A DNA stretch of 64,000 nt from assembly GCF_009695915.1 (NCBI RefSeq), contig NZ_VUMZ01000004.1, positions 1-64,000 of the forward strand, in the 5' to 3' direction. The position numbers were made by a program, and so were the translations under genes. This DNA is from Hornefia butyriciproducens (GTDB lineage Bacteria; Bacillota; Clostridia; Peptostreptococcales; Anaerovoracaceae). Under the pieces are notes generated by a model, which saw only the letters and a list, made by a program, of their open reading frames with translations, ran no database searches and was not told the DNA's origin. How positions within the stretch are numbered: the first letter of the stretch is position 1; every line of letters starts with the position of its first letter. Shown one piece after another: positions 33,492-42,050 of the stretch.

Positions 33492-34064
33492 ATGACAGCT
33501 TCAGAATATATCCTCGCATCCGCATCTCCCAGAAGGTCCGAGCTGATGAGGGATCACGGCCTGCGCTTCCGGACGGTCCCCGCGGAGGTCGATGAGACGC
33601 TGCCGCCGGACACGGACGGACCGGACGCCGTTATGTATCTGTCCCTGAAAAAAGCTCTCTGGGTGGAGTCCCGTTATCCTGAGTTTGCCGGCAGACGGAT
33701 CATCGCCGCCGATACGGTCGTCTGCACCGGGCGCATTCTCGGAAAGCCCGCCGATATCGGTGAGGCGCGGGAAATGATTACGGAGCTTCGCGGCGCAGTG
33801 CATCACGTGTACACCGGCGTGACGCTCCTGATCGCGGGGGAACCGCGCCGGAGATGCTTTTGTGAGGGTACAAAGGTATTCGTCCGCGACATCAGTGATA
33901 CGGCTGTCGAAGCATACATCCGTACGCAAGAGCCATATGACAAAGCCGGAGGCTACGCCATTCAGGGAGCCTTCGGGAAATATATCGATCACATTGACGG
34001 CGACTTCGAAAATGTGGTAGGACTTCCCTGCCGGCGTATGCTGCAGGAACTCGCGCTCCTCTGA
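33492..34064 (+). CDS. maf: Maf-family nucleotide pyrophosphatase
   Basis: A 190-residue Maf protein that hydrolyses dTTP/UTP or modified nucleotides; linked to septum control in Bacillus. Seen: LASASPRRSELMRDHGL (8-24), the ADTVV motif with the catalytic-type Asp near 73, ILGKPADIGEAREM and GGYAIQGAFGKYIDHIDGDF. In many Firmicutes maf precedes radC-mreBCD-minCD; here radC and minD are near 53 kb and maf is alone. Its terminator overlaps the 3' end of the convergent deacetylase gene. Confidence 0.93.
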   Translation: MTASEYILASASPRRSELMRDHGLRFRTVPAEVDETLPPDTDGPDAVMYLSLKKALWVESRYPEFAGRRIIAADTVVCTGRILGKPADIGEAREMITELRGAVHHVYTGVTLLIAGEPRRRCFCEGTKVFVRDISDTAVEAYIRTQEPYDKAGGYAIQGAFGKYIDHIDGDFENVVGLPCRRMLQELALL

Positions 34065-34071
34065 CCGAAGA

Positions 34072-35574
34072 TCAGTAATTCCGGACCAGCTTCCGGAATT
34101 TTTTCATGGTCATAAACCCGTTGACCTTCAGCCTGCGGATGTTATAGGGATCATCGCTCCTGCGGGCGTACACGTGCCGGTCGAAGCCGAACGCCATTTT
34201 CATTTCGCTGTGTCTGGCCGCCTGCAGGTAGTTTTCCGGTGCGAAGCCGTAGGGATATGCGATGTAGTCATATCCTGCGTCTGTGCATTTTTTCAGATCC
34301 TCCGTCAGTTCATCGTAGCTTCTGCTATAAACGGCGCCTTTTCCGTTCTCATAATGATGCAGATCCCATGAGTGAGCCTGGAATTCAAACTGCGGATATT
34401 CCTCCCGGACTTCACGAACCTTGTCCCATCCGATGAATCGCTCTTTGGCCGAGCCGTCGTAAGGCTCTGTTGTCTCCTGCGTTCTGGTGCCGACCAGAAA
34501 GGACGTCATTTTCATTTTGTATTCGCGGATCACCGGATAGACGAGATAATATCCCTCATAGAACCCGTCGTCCATGGTCAGCATCACACTGTTCTGAGGA
34601 AGCTCAATGTCTCCGCGGTACCACTTCCGGAACTGATCTGCGGAAATGGTTTTGAATCCGTTGTCGTGCAGATAACGGATCTGTTTTCTGAAATCTGACA
34701 GAGCCGCCACCCACTGGTTATCCGCATAATAACGTTTCTTTATCTTATCCGGCACGATTCGATGGAACGTGAGGATCGGCACAGTTCGGATTTTCTGCTT
34801 CGGATCCACTCCGACCATGACATGAATTTTCGCACGCTTCCCGTTGTGAGCGATACAGTAAATATAGCATTCGCCCTGATCCTTCGCGCGTATCCTGCCT
34901 TTCGCGGAGACCGCGGCAATGCTTTCGTCACTTGAATACCAGCTCTTTGTCATTTTATGCGGCTTCTGTCCGACACGTCCCGTTTTCAGCGTAACAACAG
35001 GTTTCACCGTCGCTCCTGTCACCAGGCGGTAACTCTTTTTTTTCGTCGTTAAACGGCTTACATTATTCTTCTTTGATCCGTCAGGCGCCAGATATACACC
35101 GATGCTTCGGGAGGTTTGTCCGTACAGCGCGTTTCCGTCCACGTTTTTCCGAGCCCGGATCCGGTAGCGATAATACCGTCCCTTTTTCACTCCGCGGTCC
35201 ACATAACGACATGTCAAGGTTCCGGATTTCGCAGTAAGCACTGCGATTTCCCGATATAGTCCGGTGCGCTTGCTGTACCGCTGAATAGAGTACGCATCCG
35301 CCTCAGTGTTTCTCTTCCACTTCAGAACGATCTCCTTTTTCTTTGCTGCTCCTCCCCGGAACTCGCGGATCGACAGCTGGGAAATTTCCTTCCGGACCGT
35401 ATCACTGCTCTTCTCTGATGCAGCGACTGCCGTATATAAAACCGCCGGGTCAGTATCTTCCGCCCAGACCACCGAAAAGAGTCCGGGAATCATCAGTGCC
35501 GCCAGAGCCACGGACGCAACTTTCTTTCCGACTCTTGTTCTGATCTTCTCTCCTATATGCTCCTCTGTTCTCAT
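34072..35574 (-). CDS. Secreted polysaccharide deacetylase with FN3- and Ig-like domains
   Basis: A ~500-residue exported protein. Seen: signal peptide (basic start, VASVALAALMIPGLFS, Ala-rich cleavage region near residue 30); an FN3-like domain (about 70-155); a Big_2-like Ig domain with TKSWYSSDESIAAVSAKGRI near 205-224; and a NodB deacetylase domain (about 265-490) with TMDDG, HSWDLH and AYPYGF, matching the metal-binding TFDDG and H-x3-H motifs with Met for Phe. It may remove acetyl groups from peptidoglycan or a wall polymer. A TTG nine bases upstream (35583) has better ribosome spacing and may be the true start. It follows the 881-residue fusion gene by 67 bases. Confidence 0.85.
   Translation of the reverse strand: MRTEEHIGEKIRTRVGKKVASVALAALMIPGLFSVVWAEDTDPAVLYTAVAASEKSSDTVRKEISQLSIREFRGGAAKKKEIVLKWKRNTEADAYSIQRYSKRTGLYREIAVLTAKSGTLTCRYVDRGVKKGRYYRYRIRARKNVDGNALYGQTSRSIGVYLAPDGSKKNNVSRLTTKKKSYRLVTGATVKPVVTLKTGRVGQKPHKMTKSWYSSDESIAAVSAKGRIRAKDQGECYIYCIAHNGKRAKIHVMVGVDPKQKIRTVPILTFHRIVPDKIKKRYYADNQWVAALSDFRKQIRYLHDNGFKTISADQFRKWYRGDIELPQNSVMLTMDDGFYEGYYLVYPVIREYKMKMTSFLVGTRTQETTEPYDGSAKERFIGWDKVREVREEYPQFEFQAHSWDLHHYENGKGAVYSRSYDELTEDLKKCTDAGYDYIAYPYGFAPENYLQAARHSEMKMAFGFDRHVYARRSDDPYNIRRLKVNGFMTMKKFRKLVRNY
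34077..34104 (+). terminator. Terminator of maf
   Basis: AATTCCGGA (34077-34085), a short loop, TCCGGAATT (34092-34100), then TTTT (34101-34104). The U-tract is on the plus strand. It lies wholly inside the last codons of the convergent deacetylase gene. Confidence 0.85.
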
Positions 35575-35641
35575 TATCTTCAATACGCCGCCTCTCTGCC
35601 GGCGAAATAATCTCTCTTCCTTCCGCACTGTATTTTCGCAA

Positions 35642-38287
35642 TCACCATTTAGCGGCGATACGGTTCACAATACGCTCCGCTGAATGCCCGTCGCATTTCT
35701 TCATAAATCTGTTACGAAACGCCTCCCTGTCATCCGGGTCAATCCGCGGATTCTTTAAAGCGTCAATCAGCTCCTCCTCTGAAAAGACCTGCTGTCCCCA
35801 CGCATATTCGGTCAGCCTGCGGCCGGGCTTTTTCCGCAGAAGATAGTCGTTAGCGTCGAACCAGTAATGTATCATCGGCCGATCCAGGAGACTGTACGCG
35901 AACCCCAGGTCAGTATAATCTGTAATTAGAATGTCTGCGGCCAGCAGCAGCCCGTTGAGATCCGTCTCCCGAGACAGGTTGAGATCAAAGGATTCCACCG
36001 TTTCCCTATCGCGAAACTCCGTCTCATCCTCCAGAAAGCTCTTTGTCCGGGGGTGCCAGCAGAGCGCCAGCACAAAATCCTCCCCAAGAGCGTCACTGAC
36101 GCGCCCGGGATTAAAATATTCAAAATCATATCCGGTCTGAACAGAGAGTCCCTGGTGGAAGGCCGGTGCGAACAGCGCCAGTTTCCGCCCCCACAGACGG
36201 GGATAACGGCGCTCCAGGCGCTTCCTGGCCGCCAGGGCGGCTTCCCTGTCGAAGAACCTGTCCGTTTCCGGAATCCCGTACTCCTGCGTCTGCGGGCAGA
36301 CCAACGGCGAATGCTCAACCAGATCCCCTCCTCTCGTATGCCAGAGACGGATCAGCTCCTGGTTTTTTCTGAGCTCCAGTCCGTCCGTTGCCACATCGTC
36401 GTCCTCCGCAATCAGCGTCCCGGCAGTCGCATAATCTGCGGCGTAAGCGACGTTGATCTGTTCGCTCTGTTCCAGCTCCGCCGCGGCCGCATCCTGCAGA
36501 ACATCACCTCCGCGGTCGTTCAGGGCGTCTGCCAGAGGTCTCAGGTTCCCTCCCGGCTCATGAGCAACCACACCGAGGAACAAAGTTTTATCTGCCTGTA
36601 CTCTCCGCAGCTTCCGGGCGATACGGTAGGAATTTCCCAGAGGAAGCCCGTTCCGATCCTTCTCTCCGTCCTCCTCCGTCCCGAAAGGCTTCAATCCCTC
36701 CGGTTCCGCCGGTGCCTTGGGTTTCTTCGGTTCATATCCGGACTGAAGGCCAATGCGCACATTAGCGACGCGCCGGTATGTCAGCTTCCCGAAGGCGGTT
36801 CCACAGACCTGCTCCGGGCCGGCGGTTTCATCCAGTTCCTTCAGAACATCCATAAGGGCGTTTCTTCGGAAAAGCTTGTTGAACAGGCGGCAGTCGATTT
36901 CATTGTGTCGCGCCATCACCTTCGGATTTTTCTCCGCATTTCTGCGTCCTTTCTTTGTAAAACAGCTATTCAGACGGTCGATGCGTTCTGTCGTTCCCTC
37001 CCGGTATCCCAAAGGAAGAACGGAGATGAAGTCAACATCAAGCTTCTGCAGGTTCCGCAGCATCAGCCTCACCGTATTCTCGTTATATATGGCGCTCCCG
37101 TCGATAATCTGCAGGCAGCGACCCTTCGTCTGCGAAGCCAGTTCTCTTAACCCGCAATTATCCTGTTCGGAGATATACAGATTCTCCTTTTTCGTATATT
37201 CCTCCGGAACGCTCTGACGATAGCAACCGTCCAGCCAAACCTCGAAATTCGGGCAGTCCTGATAGTACAAAGTGTCAAGGAATCGGGAAAGTTCCTTTTC
37301 CTCCAGCCCTGCGGCGACCGCCACACTCAGATACGGATCCTCCAGAATTTCCTCTTTCGTTTTCAGCCTCTCCTCAGATTCCAAATCTGTCATCGCCGGT
37401 CCCAGCGCGGCCAGGTCTTCTTCCGTCAGCTTTTCACGGTACTGCTCCGCTGTCGTCATAACCTTTGAAAGAGTCTCTTTCTCCAGAATCCAAAGATGCC
37501 TGTAATACTCATTCACAATGGATGTACGGAATATCCTTGCATTAAGCGTTCTCTGCATAGATTCCGTTCTTCTCTCCTTCACCAGTTTTTGGATCTCCTC
37601 CACAGCCACAATCAGATCGTCAAACATAAGCGCGTCCAGCCTGCTCAAAGCGCTTTTCGCCTCAAAGGGCAGTGCTTTGTGATATTCGTACACGACTCTG
37701 GGGCATCCGATGATTTTCCCGCAGACATCCAGAAAAGAATGCAGGAATACGCCATCCTCCGCATGTCGGATTATAGGAAAACGGAGTCGGTGCTCTTCAA
37801 TTATACTCCGCCGGAACATTTTATTGCAGACACTGAAACTGTTTATGAACCCCACGTCATCTCTCTGTATTATCACCTTTTGTGAAAGCAGTCTGCTGTT
37901 TTTCAGGATGCTTTCACCGAAGCTCTGAATTCTGCGAAACTCTCCCACCACGAGATCCGCTTCCCACTGCCCGGCGAGGAAAAGCATTTCCTCAATCGCA
38001 TCAGGACGAAAGGTATCGTCTCCGTCCAGAAAGGCCACGAACTCCCCGGAAGCAGCATCCAGTCCCGCGTTTCGCGCTGCGGATACACCGCGGTTTTCCT
38101 GGGTGATGACCCGGATGCAGGAATGCTTCCCCGCCAGATCCTCAAGAATTTCTGCGGAATTGTCGGTAGACCCATCGTTAATTACAATCAGTTCCAATTC
38201 CTCAACTTCCTGATTGATCACCGAATTCACCGCGCGTTCTATATACTTCCCGTTGTTATATGTTGGCAAAATTACTGAAATGTCCAA
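35642..38287 (-). CDS. GT2 glycosyltransferase fused to a divergent glycerophosphotransferase domain
   Basis: An 881-residue protein. Seen: GT2 domain (1-~230) with ILPTYNNGKYIERAVNSV, NDGSTDNSAEIL, ENRGVSAARNAGLD and FLDGDDTF (the DxD-type site); a second, degenerate GT-A-like stretch (about 325-430) without a DxD; and a C-terminal GPT-like domain (about 580-880). In the GPT part key motifs have drifted: LWHTRGGDLVEHSPL where family members have WHGxGAFKK, APAFHQG for APTFRG, LCWHPRTK, ITDYTDLGFAYS for TDYSS, while CDGHSAER is kept. The TTG start has AAGGAG seven bases upstream. Probably makes a sugar-modified wall polymer; GPT activity is doubtful. Confidence 0.82.
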   Translation of the reverse strand: MDISVILPTYNNGKYIERAVNSVINQEVEELELIVINDGSTDNSAEILEDLAGKHSCIRVITQENRGVSAARNAGLDAASGEFVAFLDGDDTFRPDAIEEMLFLAGQWEADLVVGEFRRIQSFGESILKNSRLLSQKVIIQRDDVGFINSFSVCNKMFRRSIIEEHRLRFPIIRHAEDGVFLHSFLDVCGKIIGCPRVVYEYHKALPFEAKSALSRLDALMFDDLIVAVEEIQKLVKERRTESMQRTLNARIFRTSIVNEYYRHLWILEKETLSKVMTTAEQYREKLTEEDLAALGPAMTDLESEERLKTKEEILEDPYLSVAVAAGLEEKELSRFLDTLYYQDCPNFEVWLDGCYRQSVPEEYTKKENLYISEQDNCGLRELASQTKGRCLQIIDGSAIYNENTVRLMLRNLQKLDVDFISVLPLGYREGTTERIDRLNSCFTKKGRRNAEKNPKVMARHNEIDCRLFNKLFRRNALMDVLKELDETAGPEQVCGTAFGKLTYRRVANVRIGLQSGYEPKKPKAPAEPEGLKPFGTEEDGEKDRNGLPLGNSYRIARKLRRVQADKTLFLGVVAHEPGGNLRPLADALNDRGGDVLQDAAAAELEQSEQINVAYAADYATAGTLIAEDDDVATDGLELRKNQELIRLWHTRGGDLVEHSPLVCPQTQEYGIPETDRFFDREAALAARKRLERRYPRLWGRKLALFAPAFHQGLSVQTGYDFEYFNPGRVSDALGEDFVLALCWHPRTKSFLEDETEFRDRETVESFDLNLSRETDLNGLLLAADILITDYTDLGFAYSLLDRPMIHYWFDANDYLLRKKPGRRLTEYAWGQQVFSEEELIDALKNPRIDPDDREAFRNRFMKKCDGHSAERIVNRIAAKW

Positions 38288-38459
38288 AATCCCACTCCTT
38301 CTGTATTTTGTGAAACCTCAACTTCACGGGTTCATCCTACTGTTTCCCCTTATAAAAAAAATGAATAAACGTGTTCAGCAATGCTGTCAGCAAAGCACTG
38401 CCCGCAGTCCCTGTTAAGCCCGTCAGAGGCTTAATAATCAGACACCCAACTACTTTTTC

Positions 38460-38488
38460 AGTATACCATATTTTTTCGATTCGCCCAA
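38460..38488 (-). promoter_or_regulatory. Predicted promoter of the 881-residue fusion gene
   Basis: On the minus strand, TTGGGC (38488-38483), 17 bp, TATACT (38465-38460), directly after the etfA terminator. The leader is about 165 bases and may fold. Confidence 0.55.
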
Positions 38489-38514
38489 TAGAAAATCCCC
38501 GGCAAGCCGGGGAT
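38488..38514 (-). terminator. Terminator of bcd-etfB-etfA
   Basis: A perfect stem ATCCCCGGC / GCCGGGGAT (38514-38495) with a tight loop, followed on the minus strand by TTTTCTATT. It lies 24 bases after the etfA stop. Confidence 0.9.
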
Positions 38515-38537
38515 CGGTAAGCATTTAACGAACTTTA

Positions 38538-39845
38538 TCAGTTCTTCTTGGTCGCTGCGTCGTGGAGGTCCTCTGCCTTATCCCACTCTGCGATAATTTC
38601 CGGAATAACCTTATACAGGTCACCTACGATACCATAGTCCGCAACCTCGAAGATCGGAGCATCCGGATCTTTGTTGATCGCGACGATGATGTCGGAGGTC
38701 TGCATTCCGGCCAGGTGCTGGATAGCACCGGAGATTCCGCAGGCGAAATAGATTTTCGGCTTAACGGTGGTACCGGTCTGTCCAACCTGATGAGAGTGAT
38801 CGATCCATCCTGCATCGACTGCCGCACGGGAAGAACCGACAACTCCGCCGACTTTATCAGCGAACTTCTTGATCAGTTCAAATCCGGAAGCATCGCCCAG
38901 ACCACGTCCGCCGGAGCAGATGATGTCAGCATCCGTCAGGGAAACCATTTCCTTAGCGGATTTAACAACATCGACAATCTGAACATGGATATCGGACTCG
39001 GAGATCTCCGGCTTGACGTTGATGATCTCGCCGGTCGCTCCCTCTACCTTTTCTCTCTTCTGCATTACGCCGGGGCGTACTGTGGACATCTGCGGTCTTG
39101 TCTTCGGGCAGATGATGGTGGCCATCAGGTTTCCGCCGAAAGCAGGACGTGTCTGCTTGATTCCTGTGGAAGGATCATTCGGGTCCAGAGTGGAGGTGTC
39201 CAGAGTGGTCTTCTTCTTGGCGAAGTCGATGTAGCTGGAAACCTTGACGTCCAGTCTGGTGCAGTCTGCGGTCAGACCGGTGTTGCATCTCGCGGCGATT
39301 CTCGGAGCCAGGTCGCGTCCGATATGAGTCGCACCGTACAGAACGATTTCCGGCTTGTATTCGTCGATAGCATCGGTGATAACCTTGGTGTAAGCATCTG
39401 TGGTGTAGTGCTCCAGAAGCGGATCCTGGATCATGTAGACCTTGTCAGCGCCATACTCGAAGCACTCGGAAGCCAGATGGTCGATGTTGTTTCCGACCAG
39501 AACTGCGCATACCTGCGTGTCCTCACTGATTTCCTTCGCCAGTCTGTAGCCCTCGCCGATGAGCTCAAGAGCAACATTCATCAGTTTGCCGTCTCTCTGC
39601 TCAGCGTAAACCCAGATGTGCTTGTAAGCGGAAAGGTCAACTGCTCCGCCAACCTGAACTTCCTTAATCGCGCCGAATTTGCAGGATGTCAGACACTGGT
39701 TACAGAAATTGCACTTGTCATTCACTTTGCAGACTCTGCCGAGCTTATTTCCATCATAAGGCTCAAACTCGAAGGCGTCATATGGGCAGGCTTTGAAGCA
39801 AAGTCCGCAACCGGTACATTTTTCTTTTATAATTTCAATAGCCAT
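38538..39845 (-). CDS. etfA: Electron transfer flavoprotein alpha subunit with N-terminal ferredoxin domain
   Basis: A 435-residue EtfA. Seen: an N-terminal 2[4Fe-4S]-type domain with [12 protein letters not shown] (10-21) and [12 protein letters not shown] (45-56); the EtfA Rossmann-like domain; and the FAD-binding C-terminal domain with [14 protein letters not shown] near 311-324, [24 protein letters not shown] and [12 protein letters not shown]. EtfA with such iron-sulfur domains is known from the CarE subunit of electron-bifurcating caffeyl-CoA reductase. Together with EtfB it should pass electrons between NADH, ferredoxin and the acyl-CoA dehydrogenase. It follows etfB by 15 bases and is followed by a terminator. 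Confidence 0.93.
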   Translation of the reverse strand: MAIEIIKEKCTGCGLCFKACPYDAFEFEPYDGNKLGRVCKVNDKCNFCNQCLTSCKFGAIKEVQVGGAVDLSAYKHIWVYAEQRDGKLMNVALELIGEGYRLAKEISEDTQVCAVLVGNNIDHLASECFEYGADKVYMIQDPLLEHYTTDAYTKVITDAIDEYKPEIVLYGATHIGRDLAPRIAARCNTGLTADCTRLDVKVSSYIDFAKKKTTLDTSTLDPNDPSTGIKQTRPAFGGNLMATIICPKTRPQMSTVRPGVMQKREKVEGATGEIINVKPEISESDIHVQIVDVVKSAKEMVSLTDADIICSGGRGLGDASGFELIKKFADKVGGVVGSSRAAVDAGWIDHSHQVGQTGTTVKPKIYFACGISGAIQHLAGMQTSDIIVAINKDPDAPIFEVADYGIVGDLYKVIPEIIAEWDKAEDLHDAATKKN

Positions 39846-39860
39846 TGTTACTCCTCCTCA

Positions 39861-40655
39861 TTAGATGACTTGCTTTTCCTTGAGATTTACCAGCAGTTCG
39901 TCAGCGATTTCCTTCTCGGTATCGCCTTCCAGAATCACGCCCTTGCCCTTAGGAGCAGGTGTGAAGGATCTGAATACGTTTGTCGGAGAAGCCTCCAGAC
40001 CTACTGTGTTCAGGTCAACCTCGATATCCTTTGCGTTCCATGTAGTCATCTTCTTCTCGCCGAAGATTCCGGACATCGACATGTATCTTGGCTCGTTCAG
40101 CTCTTTAATCGCAGTCAGCATGCAGGGAGTCTGCAGCTTGATCACTTCATATCCGTCTTCCAGCTGTCTCTTGACCGTGATGTTCTTCAGATCGTCATCG
40201 ATCTCGAAATCCTCAACATAGGTAACCTGCGGCAGACCGAGTTTCTCAGCCAGCTGCGGTCCGACCTGCGCAGTGTCTCCGTCGATTGCCTGACGTCCTG
40301 CCCACAGAAGGTCGAAATCTCCAACCTTTCTGACTGCCGCTTCCAGAGTGTTGGAAGTCGCCCAGGTGTCGGAACCGCCGACCGCTCTGTCGGATACCAG
40401 GATGCCTTCGTCAGCGCCCATTGCGATGCACTCGAACAGCAGATCGTTCGCCTGAGGAGGTCCCATGGTGATTACTGTGATATGAGTATCAGGATACTTG
40501 TCCTTGATCTTCAAAGCTTCTTCCAGCGCGTTCGCATCGTCATTGTTCAGAATGCTCGGCACGCCTTCTCTGATCAGAGTACCAGTCTTAGGGTTAATCT
40601 TGATAACGTTCGTATCCGGTACCTGTTTTGCGCATACGATAATCTTGAATGCCAT
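39861..40655 (-). CDS. etfB: Electron transfer flavoprotein beta subunit
   Basis: A 264-residue EtfB, the AMP/FAD-binding partner of EtfA. Seen: the start MAFKIIVCAKQVPDTN (1-16), ALEEALKIKDKY and TVITMGPPQAND near 60, the GRQAIDGDTAQVGPQLAEKL motif near 120-139, and a C-terminal arm with SFTPAPKGKG. Bifurcating EtfB proteins carry a second FAD here; the GDTAQVGP type motif fits that group. It lies 19 bases after bcd and 15 before etfA. Confidence 0.95.
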   Translation of the reverse strand: MAFKIIVCAKQVPDTNVIKINPKTGTLIREGVPSILNNDDANALEEALKIKDKYPDTHITVITMGPPQANDLLFECIAMGADEGILVSDRAVGGSDTWATSNTLEAAVRKVGDFDLLWAGRQAIDGDTAQVGPQLAEKLGLPQVTYVEDFEIDDDLKNITVKRQLEDGYEVIKLQTPCMLTAIKELNEPRYMSMSGIFGEKKMTTWNAKDIEVDLNTVGLEASPTNVFRSFTPAPKGKGVILEGDTEKEIADELLVNLKEKQVI

Positions 40656-40674
40656 TTCTATTTCCTCCTACTTT

Positions 40675-41820
40675 TTATTTTCCGAAAGTGTTAGCAGCAA
40701 TTACGATCTTCTGAACCTCAGAGGTACCCTCATAGATCTCGGTGATCTTGGCGTCTCTCATCATTCTTTCAACCGGATAGTCTGCAGTGTATCCATATCC
40801 GCCGTGGAACTGTACACACTTTGTTGTTACCTTCATTGCGGTCTCAGCAGCAAACAGCTTCGCCATGGCAGCAGCCTCGCCGTACTTCGCATGCTGATCC
40901 TCGAGGAACGCGGCTTTGTAAACCAGCAGTCTCGCTGCCTCGATTCTGGTTTTCAGATCCGCCATCTCAAACTGGAGCGCCTCCATCTGAGACAGCTTCT
41001 TGCCGAACTGCTTTCTCGCCTTCATGTAATCTACGGTTACATCGAACGCACCCTGCGCGATTCCCAGGGCCTGGGAAGCGATTCCGATACGGCCGCCGTC
41101 CAGTGTGGACAGAGCGATCTTGAAGCCGTCGCCGACCTCGCCCAGCAGTCTGTCCTTCGGGATTCTGCAGTTCTGGAAAATAAGCTCTGTGGTGGAGGAA
41201 GCGTGGATACCCATCTTGTCCTCGGTCTTTCCGATGGAGAAGCCCGGGTCACCCTTCTCTACGATGAAGGAACTGATTCCGCCGTGTGTTCCCTTCTTCT
41301 TGTCTGTCATCGCCATAACAACAAATGTGCTGGCATATCCGCCGTTGGTGATGAATACCTTGGCTCCGTCGAGAACCCACTCATCTCCGTCCAGGACAGC
41401 TCTCGTCTGCTGTCCGGCAGCGTCGGTTCCTGCGTTTGGCTCAGTCAGACCGAATGCACCGATCTTTCTTCCGGAAAGAAGATCCGGCAGATACTTCTGC
41501 TTCTGCTCTTCTGTACCATATGCGTAGATCGGCCAGCAGCACAGGGATGTATGCGCAGATACGATAACGCCCGTCGACGCACATACTCTGGAGAGCTCCT
41601 CAACAGTAATCGCATAGGATACTTCATCTCCGCCTGCTCCGCCATACTCAGTAGGGAACGGAATGCCCATCATGCCGTACTTCGCCATCTTAGCGACAGT
41701 TTCCTCAGGGAATCTGTGCTCTTTGTCGATGTCAGCCGCCAATGGTTCAACTTCGTTAGTGGCAAACTCTCTTACCATTTTCCTTACGAATTCCTGTTCC
41801 TTCGTCAGTTGAAAGTTCAT
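40675..41820 (-). CDS. bcd: Acyl-CoA dehydrogenase, butyryl-CoA dehydrogenase type
   Basis: A 381-residue FAD enzyme that interconverts enoyl-CoA and acyl-CoA. Seen: QLTKEQEFVRKMVREFATNE start, GLTEPNAGTDA near 131-141, FITNGGYASTFVV, GRIGIASQALGIAQGAFD near 233-250, FHGGYGYTADYPVERMMRDAK near 340-360, and EIYEGTSEVQ near 363-372 with the catalytic Glu. With EtfB and the ferredoxin-type EtfA it forms an apparent bifurcating unit. No thiolase, crotonase or hbd is in the window, so the substrate (crotonyl-CoA or another enoyl-CoA) is open. Confidence 0.93.
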   Translation of the reverse strand: MNFQLTKEQEFVRKMVREFATNEVEPLAADIDKEHRFPEETVAKMAKYGMMGIPFPTEYGGAGGDEVSYAITVEELSRVCASTGVIVSAHTSLCCWPIYAYGTEEQKQKYLPDLLSGRKIGAFGLTEPNAGTDAAGQQTRAVLDGDEWVLDGAKVFITNGGYASTFVVMAMTDKKKGTHGGISSFIVEKGDPGFSIGKTEDKMGIHASSTTELIFQNCRIPKDRLLGEVGDGFKIALSTLDGGRIGIASQALGIAQGAFDVTVDYMKARKQFGKKLSQMEALQFEMADLKTRIEAARLLVYKAAFLEDQHAKYGEAAAMAKLFAAETAMKVTTKCVQFHGGYGYTADYPVERMMRDAKITEIYEGTSEVQKIVIAANTFGK

Positions 41821-41949
41821 GTAAATGCCTCCTTAAATTATAATAACGGCCCCTATCCCACAGGGAGGTTTTTAACCGTTTAACTTTAGTCAGATGAACG
41901 CACGCAAAAAAAATGCGAAAATTCTGCGGACGCACAAATGCACCATCTA

Positions 41950-41979
41950 TAGTTAACCACGAATGTATACTTTTTGCAA
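41950..41979 (-). promoter_or_regulatory. Tentative promoter of bcd-etfBA
   Basis: On the minus strand, TTGCAA (41979-41974), 18 bp, TAACTA (41955-41950), giving a leader of about 120 bases. The -10 is poor for such a probably strongly expressed operon, so the true promoter could differ; a TATACA lies within the spacer. Confidence 0.3.
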
Positions 41980-42050
41980 GTGATTTTTGCCATTTTGAAG
42001 GGCATGAATCTTCAGATTTCCGATGATGCGCAAACGAATCACCCGTCAAA

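Noticed and set aside
38562-40694. A 710-codon open frame on the plus strand opposite etfA-etfB
   Set aside because: It has no ribosome site or recognisable domain and lies exactly antisense to two strong genes. Codon bias in high-expression genes often keeps the antisense frame open.
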